From an uncultured Treponema sp. (GTDB lineage Bacteria > Spirochaetota > Spirochaetia > Treponematales > Treponemataceae): DNA of 41,158 bases. Positions 1 to 9,732 of this stretch are shown here, piece after piece; the first letter of the stretch is position 1, and each line of letters begins with the position of its first letter. The stretch covers positions 1 through 41,158 of the forward strand of contig CAMNIU010000213.1 of NCBI GenBank assembly GCA_946540605.1. Direction: 5' to 3'. The notes under the pieces are model-generated. The model ran no database searches, was not told the DNA's origin, and was given only the letters and a program-made list of their open reading frames with translations. The position numbers and the translations under genes are program-made.

Positions 1-6
1 CTTAAG

Positions 7-79
7 CGGCTGCTGCAGGTTTTGAACCTGCGACACATGGATTAACAGTCCATTGCTCTACCAGCTGAGCTAAGCAACC
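7..79 (-). tRNA. tRNA-Asn (anticodon GTT)
   Basis: Read on the minus strand, this folds into a complete cloverleaf. The 7-bp acceptor stem is GGTTGCT/AGCAGCC with one G-T pair. The D arm contains AGCTCAGCTGGTAGAGC. The anticodon stem ATGGA/TCCAT carries the loop CTGTTAA, giving anticodon GTT. The T arm contains GGTTCAAAACC. The discriminator base is G, as usual for tRNA-Asn. The 3' CCA is not encoded (CTT follows), so it must be added after transcription. A separate promoter lies 29 bases upstream. Confidence 0.97.
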
Positions 80-107
80 ATCCGGTTCATTGCTGAACGT
101 GAATATT

Positions 108-136
108 AATATATTGAAATCGGGGTTGAGTGTCAA
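108..136 (-). promoter_or_regulatory. Sigma-70-type promoter of tRNA-Asn
   Basis: On the minus strand, TTGACA (136-131) and TATATT (113-108) are separated by exactly 17 bases. The predicted start is near 101, about 20 bases before the mature tRNA 5' end. The -35 is a perfect consensus match, and this is among the strongest promoters visible here. It lies between the end of the M16 gene and the tRNA, so the tRNA need not depend on read-through. No terminator was seen at the end of the M16 gene. Confidence 0.8.
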
Positions 137-166
137 TAGCTCTGGTAAGTTTTTTGCATTTTTTTT

Positions 167-2974
167 TTATTTTTTTGAGTCGCTGGAATAGACTCTTGCT
201 TCTGGGACTGGAGGAAAGTATTCCATCATTTCGAGGTAATCCTGGGCGGTGGAGCTTTGAATCCAATTGTATTCTTGGAGATACCAGGTGGCATGATTTA
301 CAGTACTTGTGAGTTCGAGGCCTTTTTGCATTAAAAGTGCAGTACCTGTGTCTGAGCCGGTTTCTGTCATTTCTTTTTGAATCCAGTTGTTTTTGATGTC
401 TCGGATTATGGTTTCGTTTGCCTGCAGTCGGCCCATCTGATCTTTTGTATTTTGAATCAGGGTTTTATATTCTGCGTCGAGCTCTCGGGTGTGTGCTACG
501 TTTTGAATTGTGATTGAACCAAGCGGAAGATTGCTTCGTGGGAACTGTACGGTAACCGGATGTTTTTTAGAAAGCTGTGTGCCTAAGTAGCTGAGTATTG
601 CGTTATATAAAGCTGCCTGTTTTGTACATGGCTCTGGTGTATGGCTTGCGTAAATTACCGGATCAAGGAACTCAGTGGTTGGAATGAGTACGGCTGGCTG
701 AGGCCCCGCTTTTTCTGCTGGGATGTCGGTCAGGAAGGTGTGTACGACTTTTGTTGTGAGGTTACGGCTCTTTGTAAGGTTTGGCGTAAGCGGGGCCGAA
801 GTTTGTGTGAGTGCGGCACCTTGTGGGGCTAGCTGGCCGAAAGTTTCTTCGAGCAGCGGGACGAGATTTTGATCGAGGGCACCGCAGAGTATCAGGGCGT
901 AGCGGCTGGCGTTAAGCATGGCAGGGTAGGCGGAAAGGATTTTTGTGTAGTCAGTGTCTAAGAGGATCTCGTTTTTTGCTTCGAAAATATTTGTGAGAGC
1001 TTTGTTGGAGAACGCGCGGTCTATAAGTGTGCTGTACATTTGAGTCGCGGCGGTGCCGTTTTCGAGGCGCTTTTTATATTTGCGCGAGGCTACTGCACGG
1101 TCTGCGTCTGCCGGGGCAATTTCGCCGTACAAAATTGCATCTGCAATGGTTCTGAAAACTGCAATGCTATCTTCCTTATCAAACTCTACAATAATCTTTC
1201 CTGTAGCAAGTTCTATTTCTGAACTTACATAAAACGCTCCTGTGAGTAAGCCATTCTGTTGAGCAGCTCCTAACTTTTTTTGAATCAGATTTGCAGTAAG
1301 ATTTACCATTACCTCTTCAAATCCGTTGTCATCTGCGGAATTATACTTTCCGCCATCTATCGAAATTACAAGAGAGGTTTGTTCCGAAAGTAGATTTTCT
1401 TTTGTTACAACTTCAATTCCGTTTGAAAGTTTGAATTGTTTTATCAAATCAAGATTTTTCTGATAGTAGCTGTTGTCTGCTGCATTTTGGCCTACTGTGT
1501 AAAGCTGATTTTGTTGAATCGGTTCTTCGCGCATTTCCTTAAACATTGCCTGAACATACCACGAAGCATTCTTTTCATTGATTTCTTCAAAGCCTGCTGC
1601 TGTATATGCCTTTTTATTTGCCTTATAATCCTTGCTGTTTATAATCACAAAAATAAATGGCTCTTCGCTTTGTAAAAGGGTAATTGCATCAGAAAGATTT
1701 TTTTCGAGGAGTTTTTCGCTACGGCTCATCATGGTCTGTGCAGTCTGCGAAGTGTATTCTTCAGTTTCTTCTTTTTGAATTGTATATGGTTGCACTGCCC
1801 AGAATGCAGAAAGATTTTCCATCAGTGGCTGGCTTACACTTGCTGTGCGCTCAAGACTGTATTCCAGCTGCTGCTTTGCATAATCAAATTCTTCCTGCCT
1901 TACTATATGTGGAATCAAATCAAGCTGTTTCAAAAAAAGTTCTGTCTGTTTGAATGAATTAGTTGCAGCTGCCTTCTTTTTATTCTCAGGTGGCTGCAAA
2001 AGTGTCTGAATAATTAAACGTGAACTGTCCTTTTTATGCGCAGCAGAAACGTTTATATATTCATCTCCAGGAATATTCAGTTCTTCAAAACTTAATACCT
2101 GCTGCTTAAAAAGTGAGCCTTCATAACCAATCGCAAGAGCCAGCAAATCTGCAGTTTCCATATCAAAAACTGTGTATTGAATTACCAGCTGTGTAAGGTC
2201 GCCTGAAATCTCACTGGAATGTAAAACGTATTTTCGCTGCTTGTTTACCGGTACTCCTGGCTTTTCTATAGGTGTTCTGAAATTAGAATAAAAACGCCCG
2301 AAGCTGTTACGCAGCATAAGCAAGGTGCGTTCAATATTGATATTTCCGCTTATGAAAATTGCGCTGTTCTTTGGGGTGTACCACTGCTCACCAATTTTCT
2401 TTATCTGTGTACGTGCAGTCTTTTCGGTTGTCTTCTTAAACAGCGGCGGGTAAATGCCAGAATCATGCTTCCATGGGGATTCAGAAAAAACTCTGGAATC
2501 AATTGCTGCATTTATATAAACAGACATTGAAGCAGCATTATCGCTAACTTCTTTTTTGAGAGCCGCAAGTTCAGTCCTCAAAACTTCATCAGAAAAATCG
2601 ACTCCGAAAACTGCATCTGATAAATCAAAAAGTGTGGCTTCAAGTTTTGCAGGGCTTATATCAACAAAATATCTGGAAGAATCTGCGTTACACTGAACAT
2701 CTGTAAAAGCAATCTCTGGAGAGCCTGCCTTCACTAATCTTGTGTATAACTTGAAAAAGCCGCAGGTACTCTGTGTCTGCGAAGAAAATCCTGCTCGGCA
2801 TGTATATTCAACGTGAACCTGAGCATCGCTGGAGTCTTCCAGCAGAAAAACCTGCATTCCATTTTCAAGAGTATATTCCTGAACAGCATTTACTGGGGCG
2901 GCATACATCGAAACCCCACAAAAAATCGAAATGCTGCAAATTATTGTCAAAATCTTCTTATTTTTTAAAAACAT
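167..2974 (-). CDS. Exported M16-family peptidase homologue, zinc motif lost
   Basis: The 935-residue protein has an N-terminal signal peptide (KNKK followed by a hydrophobic stretch to about residue 25). The mature protein opens with TLENGMQVFLLED, typical of the first M16 (pitrilysin/processing-peptidase) domain. A second M16-like unit starts near residue 510 (FKLSNGIEVVTKENLL), so the length fits a two-unit M16 protein. Where active members have HxxEH, this one has FKLYT at about residues 74-78, so both zinc histidines and the catalytic glutamate are missing. It is probably a non-catalytic, periplasmic or envelope-attached relative. It is divergent from the DUF4954 gene. A -10-like GATAAT lies 8 bases before the ATG with no clear Shine-Dalgarno. 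Family assignment is firm; the role is unknown. Confidence 0.85.
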   Translation of the reverse strand: MFLKNKKILTIICSISIFCGVSMYAAPVNAVQEYTLENGMQVFLLEDSSDAQVHVEYTCRAGFSSQTQSTCGFFKLYTRLVKAGSPEIAFTDVQCNADSSRYFVDISPAKLEATLFDLSDAVFGVDFSDEVLRTELAALKKEVSDNAASMSVYINAAIDSRVFSESPWKHDSGIYPPLFKKTTEKTARTQIKKIGEQWYTPKNSAIFISGNINIERTLLMLRNSFGRFYSNFRTPIEKPGVPVNKQRKYVLHSSEISGDLTQLVIQYTVFDMETADLLALAIGYEGSLFKQQVLSFEELNIPGDEYINVSAAHKKDSSRLIIQTLLQPPENKKKAAATNSFKQTELFLKQLDLIPHIVRQEEFDYAKQQLEYSLERTASVSQPLMENLSAFWAVQPYTIQKEETEEYTSQTAQTMMSRSEKLLEKNLSDAITLLQSEEPFIFVIINSKDYKANKKAYTAAGFEEINEKNASWYVQAMFKEMREEPIQQNQLYTVGQNAADNSYYQKNLDLIKQFKLSNGIEVVTKENLLSEQTSLVISIDGGKYNSADDNGFEEVMVNLTANLIQKKLGAAQQNGLLTGAFYVSSEIELATGKIIVEFDKEDSIAVFRTIADAILYGEIAPADADRAVASRKYKKRLENGTAATQMYSTLIDRAFSNKALTNIFEAKNEILLDTDYTKILSAYPAMLNASRYALILCGALDQNLVPLLEETFGQLAPQGAALTQTSAPLTPNLTKSRNLTTKVVHTFLTDIPAEKAGPQPAVLIPTTEFLDPVIYASHTPEPCTKQAALYNAILSYLGTQLSKKHPVTVQFPRSNLPLGSITIQNVAHTRELDAEYKTLIQNTKDQMGRLQANETIIRDIKNNWIQKEMTETGSDTGTALLMQKGLELTSTVNHATWYLQEYNWIQSSTAQDYLEMMEYFPPVPEARVYSSDSKK

Positions 2975-2982
2975 TATTCTAT

Positions 2983-2988
2983 ATTATC
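2983..2988 (-). promoter_or_regulatory. Possible -10 element of the M16 gene
   Basis: GATAAT on the minus strand ends 8 bases before the ATG at 2974, which would leave a leader of only about two bases. No convincing -35 was found 17 bases further upstream. It sits in the 67-base divergent gap 2975-3041. For the plus-strand gene, the same gap contains TATAAG at 3020-3025, also without a clear -35. Confidence 0.35.
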
Positions 2989-3041
2989 ATATTAATTTTT
3001 TACTTTCCACTTTTTGTAATATAAGGTACACTTAGAATATT

Positions 3042-5216
3042 ATGGTAAAAATCGATTTTGCTTCTAAGGATTTTAATATTGATGTTCCTGAGGAGCTTTT
3101 GAAAGGAAAACGCCATCTTACAAAAAGTGAGATTGAAATACTCGAAAAAAACATGAATCACAATGATGATCCTTCCTGGGATAATTTTTATGTTGATGAT
3201 TCTGAACATGGTTTTGATCCAAGTCTTATTCATTTTTCTTTTTTTGCAGGTTATGTTATTCTTGGTAAAATTTGCAAAGTAACTCTTCAATATAATGATC
3301 TTTGTCTTGAATGTGGAATCCGCCGTTCAAGAATCAGTAATTGTGTTACAGGCGATTATTGCGCAATCCGGAATGTTTATTATCTTGATAATTACCGCAT
3401 TGGAAACAGGGTTATTCTTTTTAATATTCAGGAAATGTGTTGTACAAAGCATTCAAAATTTGGAAACGGTATTTTAAAGCATGGAGAACCTGAAAGTCAC
3501 CGAATCTGGATTGGTGTTGCCAACGAAAATGAAGGCCGTAAAATTCTTGCCTTTGAAGATATGATTCCGGCAGATGCTTACATCTGGTCTCATTATCGCG
3601 ATGATCCTGAACTTTTAAAAAGATTTGTTGAACTTACAGAGCATGGTAATACCGGCGAGTTAAATACTTATGGTATCATTCAAGATGATGCTGTAATTAA
3701 AAATTCGAATATTATCAAGGATGCAAAGATTGGTTCTGCAACCTATATTAAAGGTGCTTTTAAATTAAAGAATATTACCATTCTTTCTTCAGAAGAAGAA
3801 CCTTCGCAGGTAGGCGAGGGAGTAGAAATGGTAAACGGAATCCTTGGCTATGGTAGTAAGATTTTCTATCAGGCGGTAGCTGTCCGCTTTGTGATTGGCC
3901 GTAACTGTCAGATAAAATATGGTGCACGTCTTTTGAACTCTGTTCTTGGAGATAATTCTACTGTTTCGTGTTGTGAAGTTTTGAACAACCTGATTTTTCC
4001 GTTTCACGAGCAGCATCATAATTCATCTTTCCTTATTGCAACAACTGTTATGGGCCAGAGCAATATTGCTGCTGGTGCAACAATCGGAAGTAATCACAAT
4101 AGCCGAAGTCCTGACGGTGAGATTTTTGCAAAACGAGGGTTCTGGCCAGGTTTGTGCAGTGATTTTAAACATAATTCACGTTTTGCTTCTTTTGTGCTTG
4201 TTTCTAAGGGAAGCTATCAGTATGAACTTGATATTCCATACCCGTTTGCACTTGTTGCTCCGGGGCAGAATGGTGCTTCAGAAATAAGCATTATTCCTGC
4301 GTGGTGGTTTATGTATGATATGTTTGCCATTTCCAGAAATAGAAATAAGTTCTTAAAACGAGATAAACGTGTTCATAAACTTCAGATTATTGAAACAGAT
4401 CCTCTTGCTCCAGATACAATGCAGGAAACAATGCAGGCTTTGGAACGTATAATTCGTTTGACTTTGGGATATCTAAAATCTACCAATAGTGAATATCTTG
4501 AAGGAAAAACTACAGATGAGGAACTGCTTCAGGCAGCAAAAGATTTTCTTCATCAGAATTCAGAAGCTGAGTTTACCTTGGAAGATCCAATCTGTCAGAA
4601 AAAATATGGTGCTGTTATTTATAAACCGGTACAGGCCTATAAGACATATAGAAAGGTTGTAAAATATTTTGCTACCAAAACTCTCATGGAATTCTGTCAG
4701 TCTCTTAATCAGGATATGCTTACTGTTGATCTGGTCGAAAGAATCCGAAAACTTCCTCTGTATACAGATTGGGAAAATGTCGGCGGACAGATTATCCCGG
4801 TTGAAAAAATCCATGAGCTTTTTGAATCAATCAAAAATGGAACTGTTAATACCTGGGATGCGGTTCATCAGTTCTATAAGCTTTGTGATTGTGCTTACGA
4901 TCAGTATAAGGTTCGTTATGCGCTTTATCTTCTTGAACAGCTTTACTCGCGCCCAATCGAAGAGTTCTCTGTAGATTTATACCGCAATATTACAGATGAT
5001 GTTTCAATTGTTGCTTATGATATTTATAATGCTTCTCTAAAATCACGTGAAAAGGACTATACCGATTATTATCGCAACATGGTTTATAGAAGTGATGAAG
5101 AAATGGACAGCGTAATTGGGCCTCTGGAAGATAACTCATTCCTTCGTCAGCTTAGGGCAGATACTGAAGAATTTACAACTAAAATCCGTGAAATCTTTGT
5201 TGGTTTGACTAAGTAG
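3042..5216 (+). CDS. DUF4954 family protein, probable left-handed beta-helix
   Basis: The 724-residue cytoplasmic protein has no signal peptide or membrane segment. Order and wording match DUF4954 proteins of Spirochaetes and Bacteroidetes. These include an N-terminal stretch ending in HLTKSEIEILE, then a run of short hexapeptide-like turns (SGIRRSRISNCVTGDYCAI type, about residues 85-135). A second helix-like block at about 215-370 contains NGILGYGSKI, IGRNCQIKYGARLLNSVLGDN and AAGATIGSNHNSRSPDG. The C-terminal 250 residues are mostly helical. The repeats resemble those of hexapeptide acyl/nucleotidyl transferases, but the substrate is not known. The next gene begins 25 bases downstream on the same strand, so they are probably co-transcribed. 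Confidence in family is high; function remains open. Confidence 0.85.
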   Translation: MVKIDFASKDFNIDVPEELLKGKRHLTKSEIEILEKNMNHNDDPSWDNFYVDDSEHGFDPSLIHFSFFAGYVILGKICKVTLQYNDLCLECGIRRSRISNCVTGDYCAIRNVYYLDNYRIGNRVILFNIQEMCCTKHSKFGNGILKHGEPESHRIWIGVANENEGRKILAFEDMIPADAYIWSHYRDDPELLKRFVELTEHGNTGELNTYGIIQDDAVIKNSNIIKDAKIGSATYIKGAFKLKNITILSSEEEPSQVGEGVEMVNGILGYGSKIFYQAVAVRFVIGRNCQIKYGARLLNSVLGDNSTVSCCEVLNNLIFPFHEQHHNSSFLIATTVMGQSNIAAGATIGSNHNSRSPDGEIFAKRGFWPGLCSDFKHNSRFASFVLVSKGSYQYELDIPYPFALVAPGQNGASEISIIPAWWFMYDMFAISRNRNKFLKRDKRVHKLQIIETDPLAPDTMQETMQALERIIRLTLGYLKSTNSEYLEGKTTDEELLQAAKDFLHQNSEAEFTLEDPICQKKYGAVIYKPVQAYKTYRKVVKYFATKTLMEFCQSLNQDMLTVDLVERIRKLPLYTDWENVGGQIIPVEKIHELFESIKNGTVNTWDAVHQFYKLCDCAYDQYKVRYALYLLEQLYSRPIEEFSVDLYRNITDDVSIVAYDIYNASLKSREKDYTDYYRNMVYRSDEEMDSVIGPLEDNSFLRQLRADTEEFTTKIREIFVGLTK

Positions 5217-5241
5217 GGGATTACCATTAAAATAATAGGAT

Positions 5242-8200
5242 ATGAGTGATAATAAATTGCTTCCTATTCGCATCGGAATTGATGTTGGTTCTACAACTGT
5301 AAAGGTTGCGGTGCTTGATGATAATGATAAACTTATTTATGGTGACTATCAGCGTCACCGAGCTGATATCCGTTCTACAATTATTTCTGTTGTAAATAAA
5401 GCTCTTGATTTTCTTGTTGCAAATGTTGAAGGTGGTGAAAACCGTACTGTTACTGCAAAAGTAACTGGTTCCGGCGGTCTTTCTGTTTCTCAGTGGCTTA
5501 ATATTCCTTTTATTCAGGAAGTTATTGCTGCTACAACTTCTGTAAAAAAACTGATTCCTCAGACTGATGTTGTAATTGAACTTGGTGGCGAAGACGCTAA
5601 GATTACATATTTCCGCGGTGGTGTTGAGCAGCGTATGAACGGTACCTGTGCCGGTGGTACTGGTGCCTTTATTGACCAGATGGCAGCTCTGCTCGAAACT
5701 GATGCCAGCGGTTTGAATGAACTTGCTAAAGGCATGCAGCAGATTTATCCGATTGCTGCCCGCTGTGGTGTATTTGCCAAAACTGATATTCAGCCTTTGA
5801 TTAACGAAGGAGCCCGCCGTGAGGATATTGCGGCTTCTATTTTCCAGGCTGTTGTCTCGCAGACAATTTCGGGGCTGGCTTGTGGTAAGCCTATTCGTGG
5901 TCATGTTGCCTTTCTTGGCGGACCTTTGCACTTTCTTGACCAGCTTCGCGCCCGCTTTGTTGAAACCCTTAAATTAAAAGATGATGAAATCATTGTTCCA
6001 GAGGACAGTCAGCTTTTTGTAGCATCCGGTTGTGCTTTTGGAGCAGAGAGAAAGTTTGACAATTCTGAAGTAAAGTTCCCTACAATCAGTGAGTTCCGCG
6101 AGAATCTTAAAAATCTTGTTGGTGCTGAACTTAGCGAAGTTCAGCGTCTTGAACCGCTTTTCAAAAATCAGGCAGAACTGGATGAGTTCCAGGTACGTCA
6201 TTCAGAACAGAAGGCAAAACGCGGTGACCTGACAAAAACTCATGGTCCTGTTTTCCTTGGGCTGGACTCTGGTTCTACAACTACAAAGGCTTGCCTTATC
6301 GACAAAGACGGCCGCATTATCTGGGACTTCTATGCGCATAATCAGGGAAATCCAGTTGAACTTGCAGTTCAGGTTCTTAAAGATCTTTACGCAAAACTTC
6401 CTGAAGATGTATATATTGCCCGTGCCGTTTCTACTGGTTACGGGGAAGCACTTTTCCAGGCTGCTCTTGGAGTAGACTCAGGTGAAGTTGAAACCATTAC
6501 TCACTTCCGCGCAGCAAACTTCTTTGTGCCTGGTGTTGAGTTCCTTCTCGACATTGGCGGCCAGGATATGAAGTGCCTTCGCATGAAGGACGGGGCTATT
6601 GTTTCGATTCAGCTGAACGAAGCCTGCTCTTCCGGCTGTGGTTCCTTCCTGGATAACTTTGCCAACACAATGGGCATGGACGTCAAAGAGTTCGGTAAGA
6701 TTGCTTTAATGGCTCAAAAGCCTGTAGATCTTGGTTCCCGCTGTACCGTATTCATGAACTCCCGCGTTAAGCAGGCTCAGAAGGAAGGCGCTTCTGTTGC
6801 AGATATTGCGGCAGGTCTTTCATACTCAGTAATCAAAAATGCCTTGTTCAAGGTAATAAAACTCCGCAAGGCGTCTGATATTGGTGAAAAGGTTGTTGTA
6901 CAGGGTGGAACTTTCTTTAATGATGCCATTCTCCGTGCCTTTGAAAAAATTGCAGGCGTTCAGGTTTACCGCCCGGATGTTGCAGGTCTTATGGGTGCTT
7001 ATGGTTCTGCTCTTATTGCTTACGACCAATGGCAGGATCTTATGGCTCCAAAACCTGGCGAGCCGGAAGATACAGTTCACGATGTTCGTTCCGGCATTGC
7101 AACTCTCGAACAGCTTGAAAAATTCCACGTAGACCTTGAACTTCGACGCTGCGGTAAGTGTCAGAATAACTGTCTTCTTACTATTAATACCTTCTCTACA
7201 GGAGACGAAAAGCGTACCTTCATTACAGGTAACCGCTGCGAAAAGGGTGCCGAACTTGAAGGTAATGTAATTGATGCAAGCAACAAAAAGAATACAGGAC
7301 TTGATGACGATGATGCCGGTCCGCTTCCAAATCTTTTTGAATGGAAATATAAACGACTTTTCAATTATGTACCGCGCAGACCGGAAGATGCTCCAATGGG
7401 TGATGTTGGTATTCCACGCGTACTTAATATGTACGAAAATTATCCGTTGTGGTTTACCTTCTTTAATGAGCTTGGTTTCCGTGTAATTTTGAGCCAGCGT
7501 TCAAGCCGTACAGTTTACGAAAAAGGTCTTGAAACAATTCCTTCTGAATCAGTCTGCTACCCTGGAAAAATCAGCCATGGTCATGTAGAAAGCCTGATTC
7601 AGCGGGGTATAAAATTTATTTTCTATCCTTGTGCTCCTTATGAGCATCAGGAAGACCCTGGAGCCGGTAACCACTATAACTGTCCTATCGTAACAAGTTA
7701 TCCGGAAGTTCTCCGAAATAATATTGATGAACTTCGTCAGGATCCGACTATTACTTATATGGATCCTTTCCTGCCAATTTATGATAAGCCTCGTCTTGCA
7801 GAACGTTTGTGCGAAGAACTGCTGCCAAAGTTTGACAAGCTTACCCGCGCTCAGATTTACGATGCTGTAGACAAGGCCTGGGCTGAACAGGAAAAATTCC
7901 GCGCAGACGTGCGCCAGAAGGGTGAAGAGGCTCTCGAAGAAATCATTACCAAGGGCGGAAGCGGTATTGTACTGGCCGGCCGTCCTTATCACCTTGACCC
8001 GGAAATCAACCATGGAATTCCTGAGATGATTAACGGGCTTGGACTTGCCGTTCTTACAGAAGACTCTGTTGCTCACCTTGGAAATATTGAACGCCCTCTG
8101 CGCATTATTGACCAGTGGGTTTATCATAACCGACTTTACCGTGCAGCTCAGTTCGTTTCGGAAATGCCATCGCTCGAACTGGTTCAGTTAACTTCGTTTG

Positions 8201-9732
8201 GCTGCGGTCTTGATGCAGTTACTGCTGATCAGGTTGATGAGATTTTGCGTGCCAAGAGCCGCATGTACACCCTCATTAAGATTGATGAAGGAAGTAACCT
8301 TGGTGCGGTTCGTATCCGTATCCGTTCGCTGATTGCAGCTGTAAAAGAGCGCCGTCGCAATAAGGCTAAGCCTGTTATTAAGTCTTCTGCTTATAATCGC
8401 GTTGTCTTTACGGAAGAAATGCGCAAGAACTATACAATTATTGGCCCTCAGATGTCGCCGATTCACTTCCGCATTTTGCAGAAGGCTTTTGGTGCCTGCG
8501 GCTACAACTTTGTTGTTCTGGACGCTGTAGATCCTAAGGCTGTTGAAGCCGGCCTTAAATATGTAAATAACGATGCATGTTATCCTTCACTTCTCGTTGC
8601 CGGTCAGATGATTTCTGCACTGGAAAGTGGTAAGTATGACCTTGATAAGGTTGCCCTGATTATTACTCAGACCGGTGGCGGATGCCGCGCGACAAACTAT
8701 ATTGGATTTATCCGACGGGCTTTGAATGACGCGGGCTGGGGACAGATTCCTGTTCTTTCTCTGTCTGCTCAGGGCTTTGAAAAAAATCCTGGCTTTAAGC
8801 TTACACTTCCTGTAATTGATAATCTTGTAAAATCAATTATGGTTGGTGATGTTCTTATGCGTGTTCTTTACCGCACAAGACCTTACGAAGCAGTTCCGGG
8901 CTCTGCAAATCAGATGTACGAAAAATGGAATGCCCGTGCAGAAGCTTTGTTCTCAAAACGAGTTTCATGGCATAACTATCATAAACTGATGAAGGATATT
9001 ATCCGCGACTTCGATAACTTGCCGCTCAAACCAATCAAAAAGCCGCGTGTAGGTGTAGTTGGTGAAATTCTTGTTAAATTCCATCCAACCGCAAACAATC
9101 AGATTGTAGAGACAATTGAACGAGAAGGTGCAGAGTGTGTAATGCCAGACCTTGCAGACTTCTTCTTCTATTCTTTCTCAACAGGTATTTTCCGCCACGA
9201 GCAGTTAGCCTTCCCTAAGAAGACAGAACGCAATGCACGACTTCTTGTCTGGGGCTTAGAGCTTTACCGTAACAAGATGAAAAAATACCTTCGCAAGAGC
9301 CGCCGTTTTGAAGCTCCTTCTTCTATTTATGATTTGATGAAGGGAGTTGATGATATCGTACAGATTGGAAATATCACTGGTGAAGGCTGGTTCCTCACTG
9401 CTGAAATGGTAGAACTGATACACGAAGGTGCTCCAAGTATTGCCTGTGTTCAGCCGTTTGCCTGTCTGCCTAACCACGTAACCGGAAAGGGTATGATTAA
9501 GGAATTGCGCCGTCGTTTCCCAGAGGCAAATATCAGTGCAATTGACTATGACCCTGGTAGTTCGGAAGTAAACCAGTTGAACCGCCTTAAACTTTTGCTT
9601 TCAAATGCACCGGTTGGAAATCATCCGGATGAAATAAAAGATGGAATGATTCGCATGCCTGATGGTTCTCTTGTAAAGGCAGAAATCAGATATGCAGAAG
9701 GAACTACCGATACAGATCGTGCGGAGATGTAA
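5242..9732 (+). CDS. Giant 2-hydroxyacyl-CoA dehydratase activase (BadF/BcrA-type ATPase x2 plus DUF2229)
   Basis: The 1496-residue protein joins several parts that are separate genes elsewhere. Activase unit 1 (about 10-265) has GIDVGSTT and G134-TCAGGTG. Activase unit 2 (about 338-595) has GLDSGSTTTK at 340-349, DIGGQDMKC and EACSSGCGSF around C462/C466. A DUF2229-type region follows with the cysteine cluster C637, C640, C644, C666. The C-terminal part (about 1040-1420) resembles HgdB/DUF2229 dehydratase-like sequence (NNDACYPS, TGGGCRATNY). By family knowledge, the activase binds ATP and a bridging 4Fe-4S cluster at conserved cysteines to deliver low-potential electrons to a dehydratase. 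No separate HgdB/HgdC genes are nearby, so the actual substrate is unknown. AATAGGA before the ATG serves as a weak ribosome site. The stop overlaps the next ATG (TAATG). Confidence 0.9.
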   Translation: MSDNKLLPIRIGIDVGSTTVKVAVLDDNDKLIYGDYQRHRADIRSTIISVVNKALDFLVANVEGGENRTVTAKVTGSGGLSVSQWLNIPFIQEVIAATTSVKKLIPQTDVVIELGGEDAKITYFRGGVEQRMNGTCAGGTGAFIDQMAALLETDASGLNELAKGMQQIYPIAARCGVFAKTDIQPLINEGARREDIAASIFQAVVSQTISGLACGKPIRGHVAFLGGPLHFLDQLRARFVETLKLKDDEIIVPEDSQLFVASGCAFGAERKFDNSEVKFPTISEFRENLKNLVGAELSEVQRLEPLFKNQAELDEFQVRHSEQKAKRGDLTKTHGPVFLGLDSGSTTTKACLIDKDGRIIWDFYAHNQGNPVELAVQVLKDLYAKLPEDVYIARAVSTGYGEALFQAALGVDSGEVETITHFRAANFFVPGVEFLLDIGGQDMKCLRMKDGAIVSIQLNEACSSGCGSFLDNFANTMGMDVKEFGKIALMAQKPVDLGSRCTVFMNSRVKQAQKEGASVADIAAGLSYSVIKNALFKVIKLRKASDIGEKVVVQGGTFFNDAILRAFEKIAGVQVYRPDVAGLMGAYGSALIAYDQWQDLMAPKPGEPEDTVHDVRSGIATLEQLEKFHVDLELRRCGKCQNNCLLTINTFSTGDEKRTFITGNRCEKGAELEGNVIDASNKKNTGLDDDDAGPLPNLFEWKYKRLFNYVPRRPEDAPMGDVGIPRVLNMYENYPLWFTFFNELGFRVILSQRSSRTVYEKGLETIPSESVCYPGKISHGHVESLIQRGIKFIFYPCAPYEHQEDPGAGNHYNCPIVTSYPEVLRNNIDELRQDPTITYMDPFLPIYDKPRLAERLCEELLPKFDKLTRAQIYDAVDKAWAEQEKFRADVRQKGEEALEEIITKGGSGIVLAGRPYHLDPEINHGIPEMINGLGLAVLTEDSVAHLGNIERPLRIIDQWVYHNRLYRAAQFVSEMPSLELVQLTSFGCGLDAVTADQVDEILRAKSRMYTLIKIDEGSNLGAVRIRIRSLIAAVKERRRNKAKPVIKSSAYNRVVFTEEMRKNYTIIGPQMSPIHFRILQKAFGACGYNFVVLDAVDPKAVEAGLKYVNNDACYPSLLVAGQMISALESGKYDLDKVALIITQTGGGCRATNYIGFIRRALNDAGWGQIPVLSLSAQGFEKNPGFKLTLPVIDNLVKSIMVGDVLMRVLYRTRPYEAVPGSANQMYEKWNARAEALFSKRVSWHNYHKLMKDIIRDFDNLPLKPIKKPRVGVVGEILVKFHPTANNQIVETIEREGAECVMPDLADFFFYSFSTGIFRHEQLAFPKKTERNARLLVWGLELYRNKMKKYLRKSRRFEAPSSIYDLMKGVDDIVQIGNITGEGWFLTAEMVELIHEGAPSIACVQPFACLPNHVTGKGMIKELRRRFPEANISAIDYDPGSSEVNQLNRLKLLLSNAPVGNHPDEIKDGMIRMPDGSLVKAEIRYAEGTTDTDRAEM

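Noticed and set aside
5227..5931. A 234-codon open frame on the minus strand
   Set aside because: It is antisense to the activase gene, has Ser/Asn/Thr-rich shadow composition and no ribosome site.
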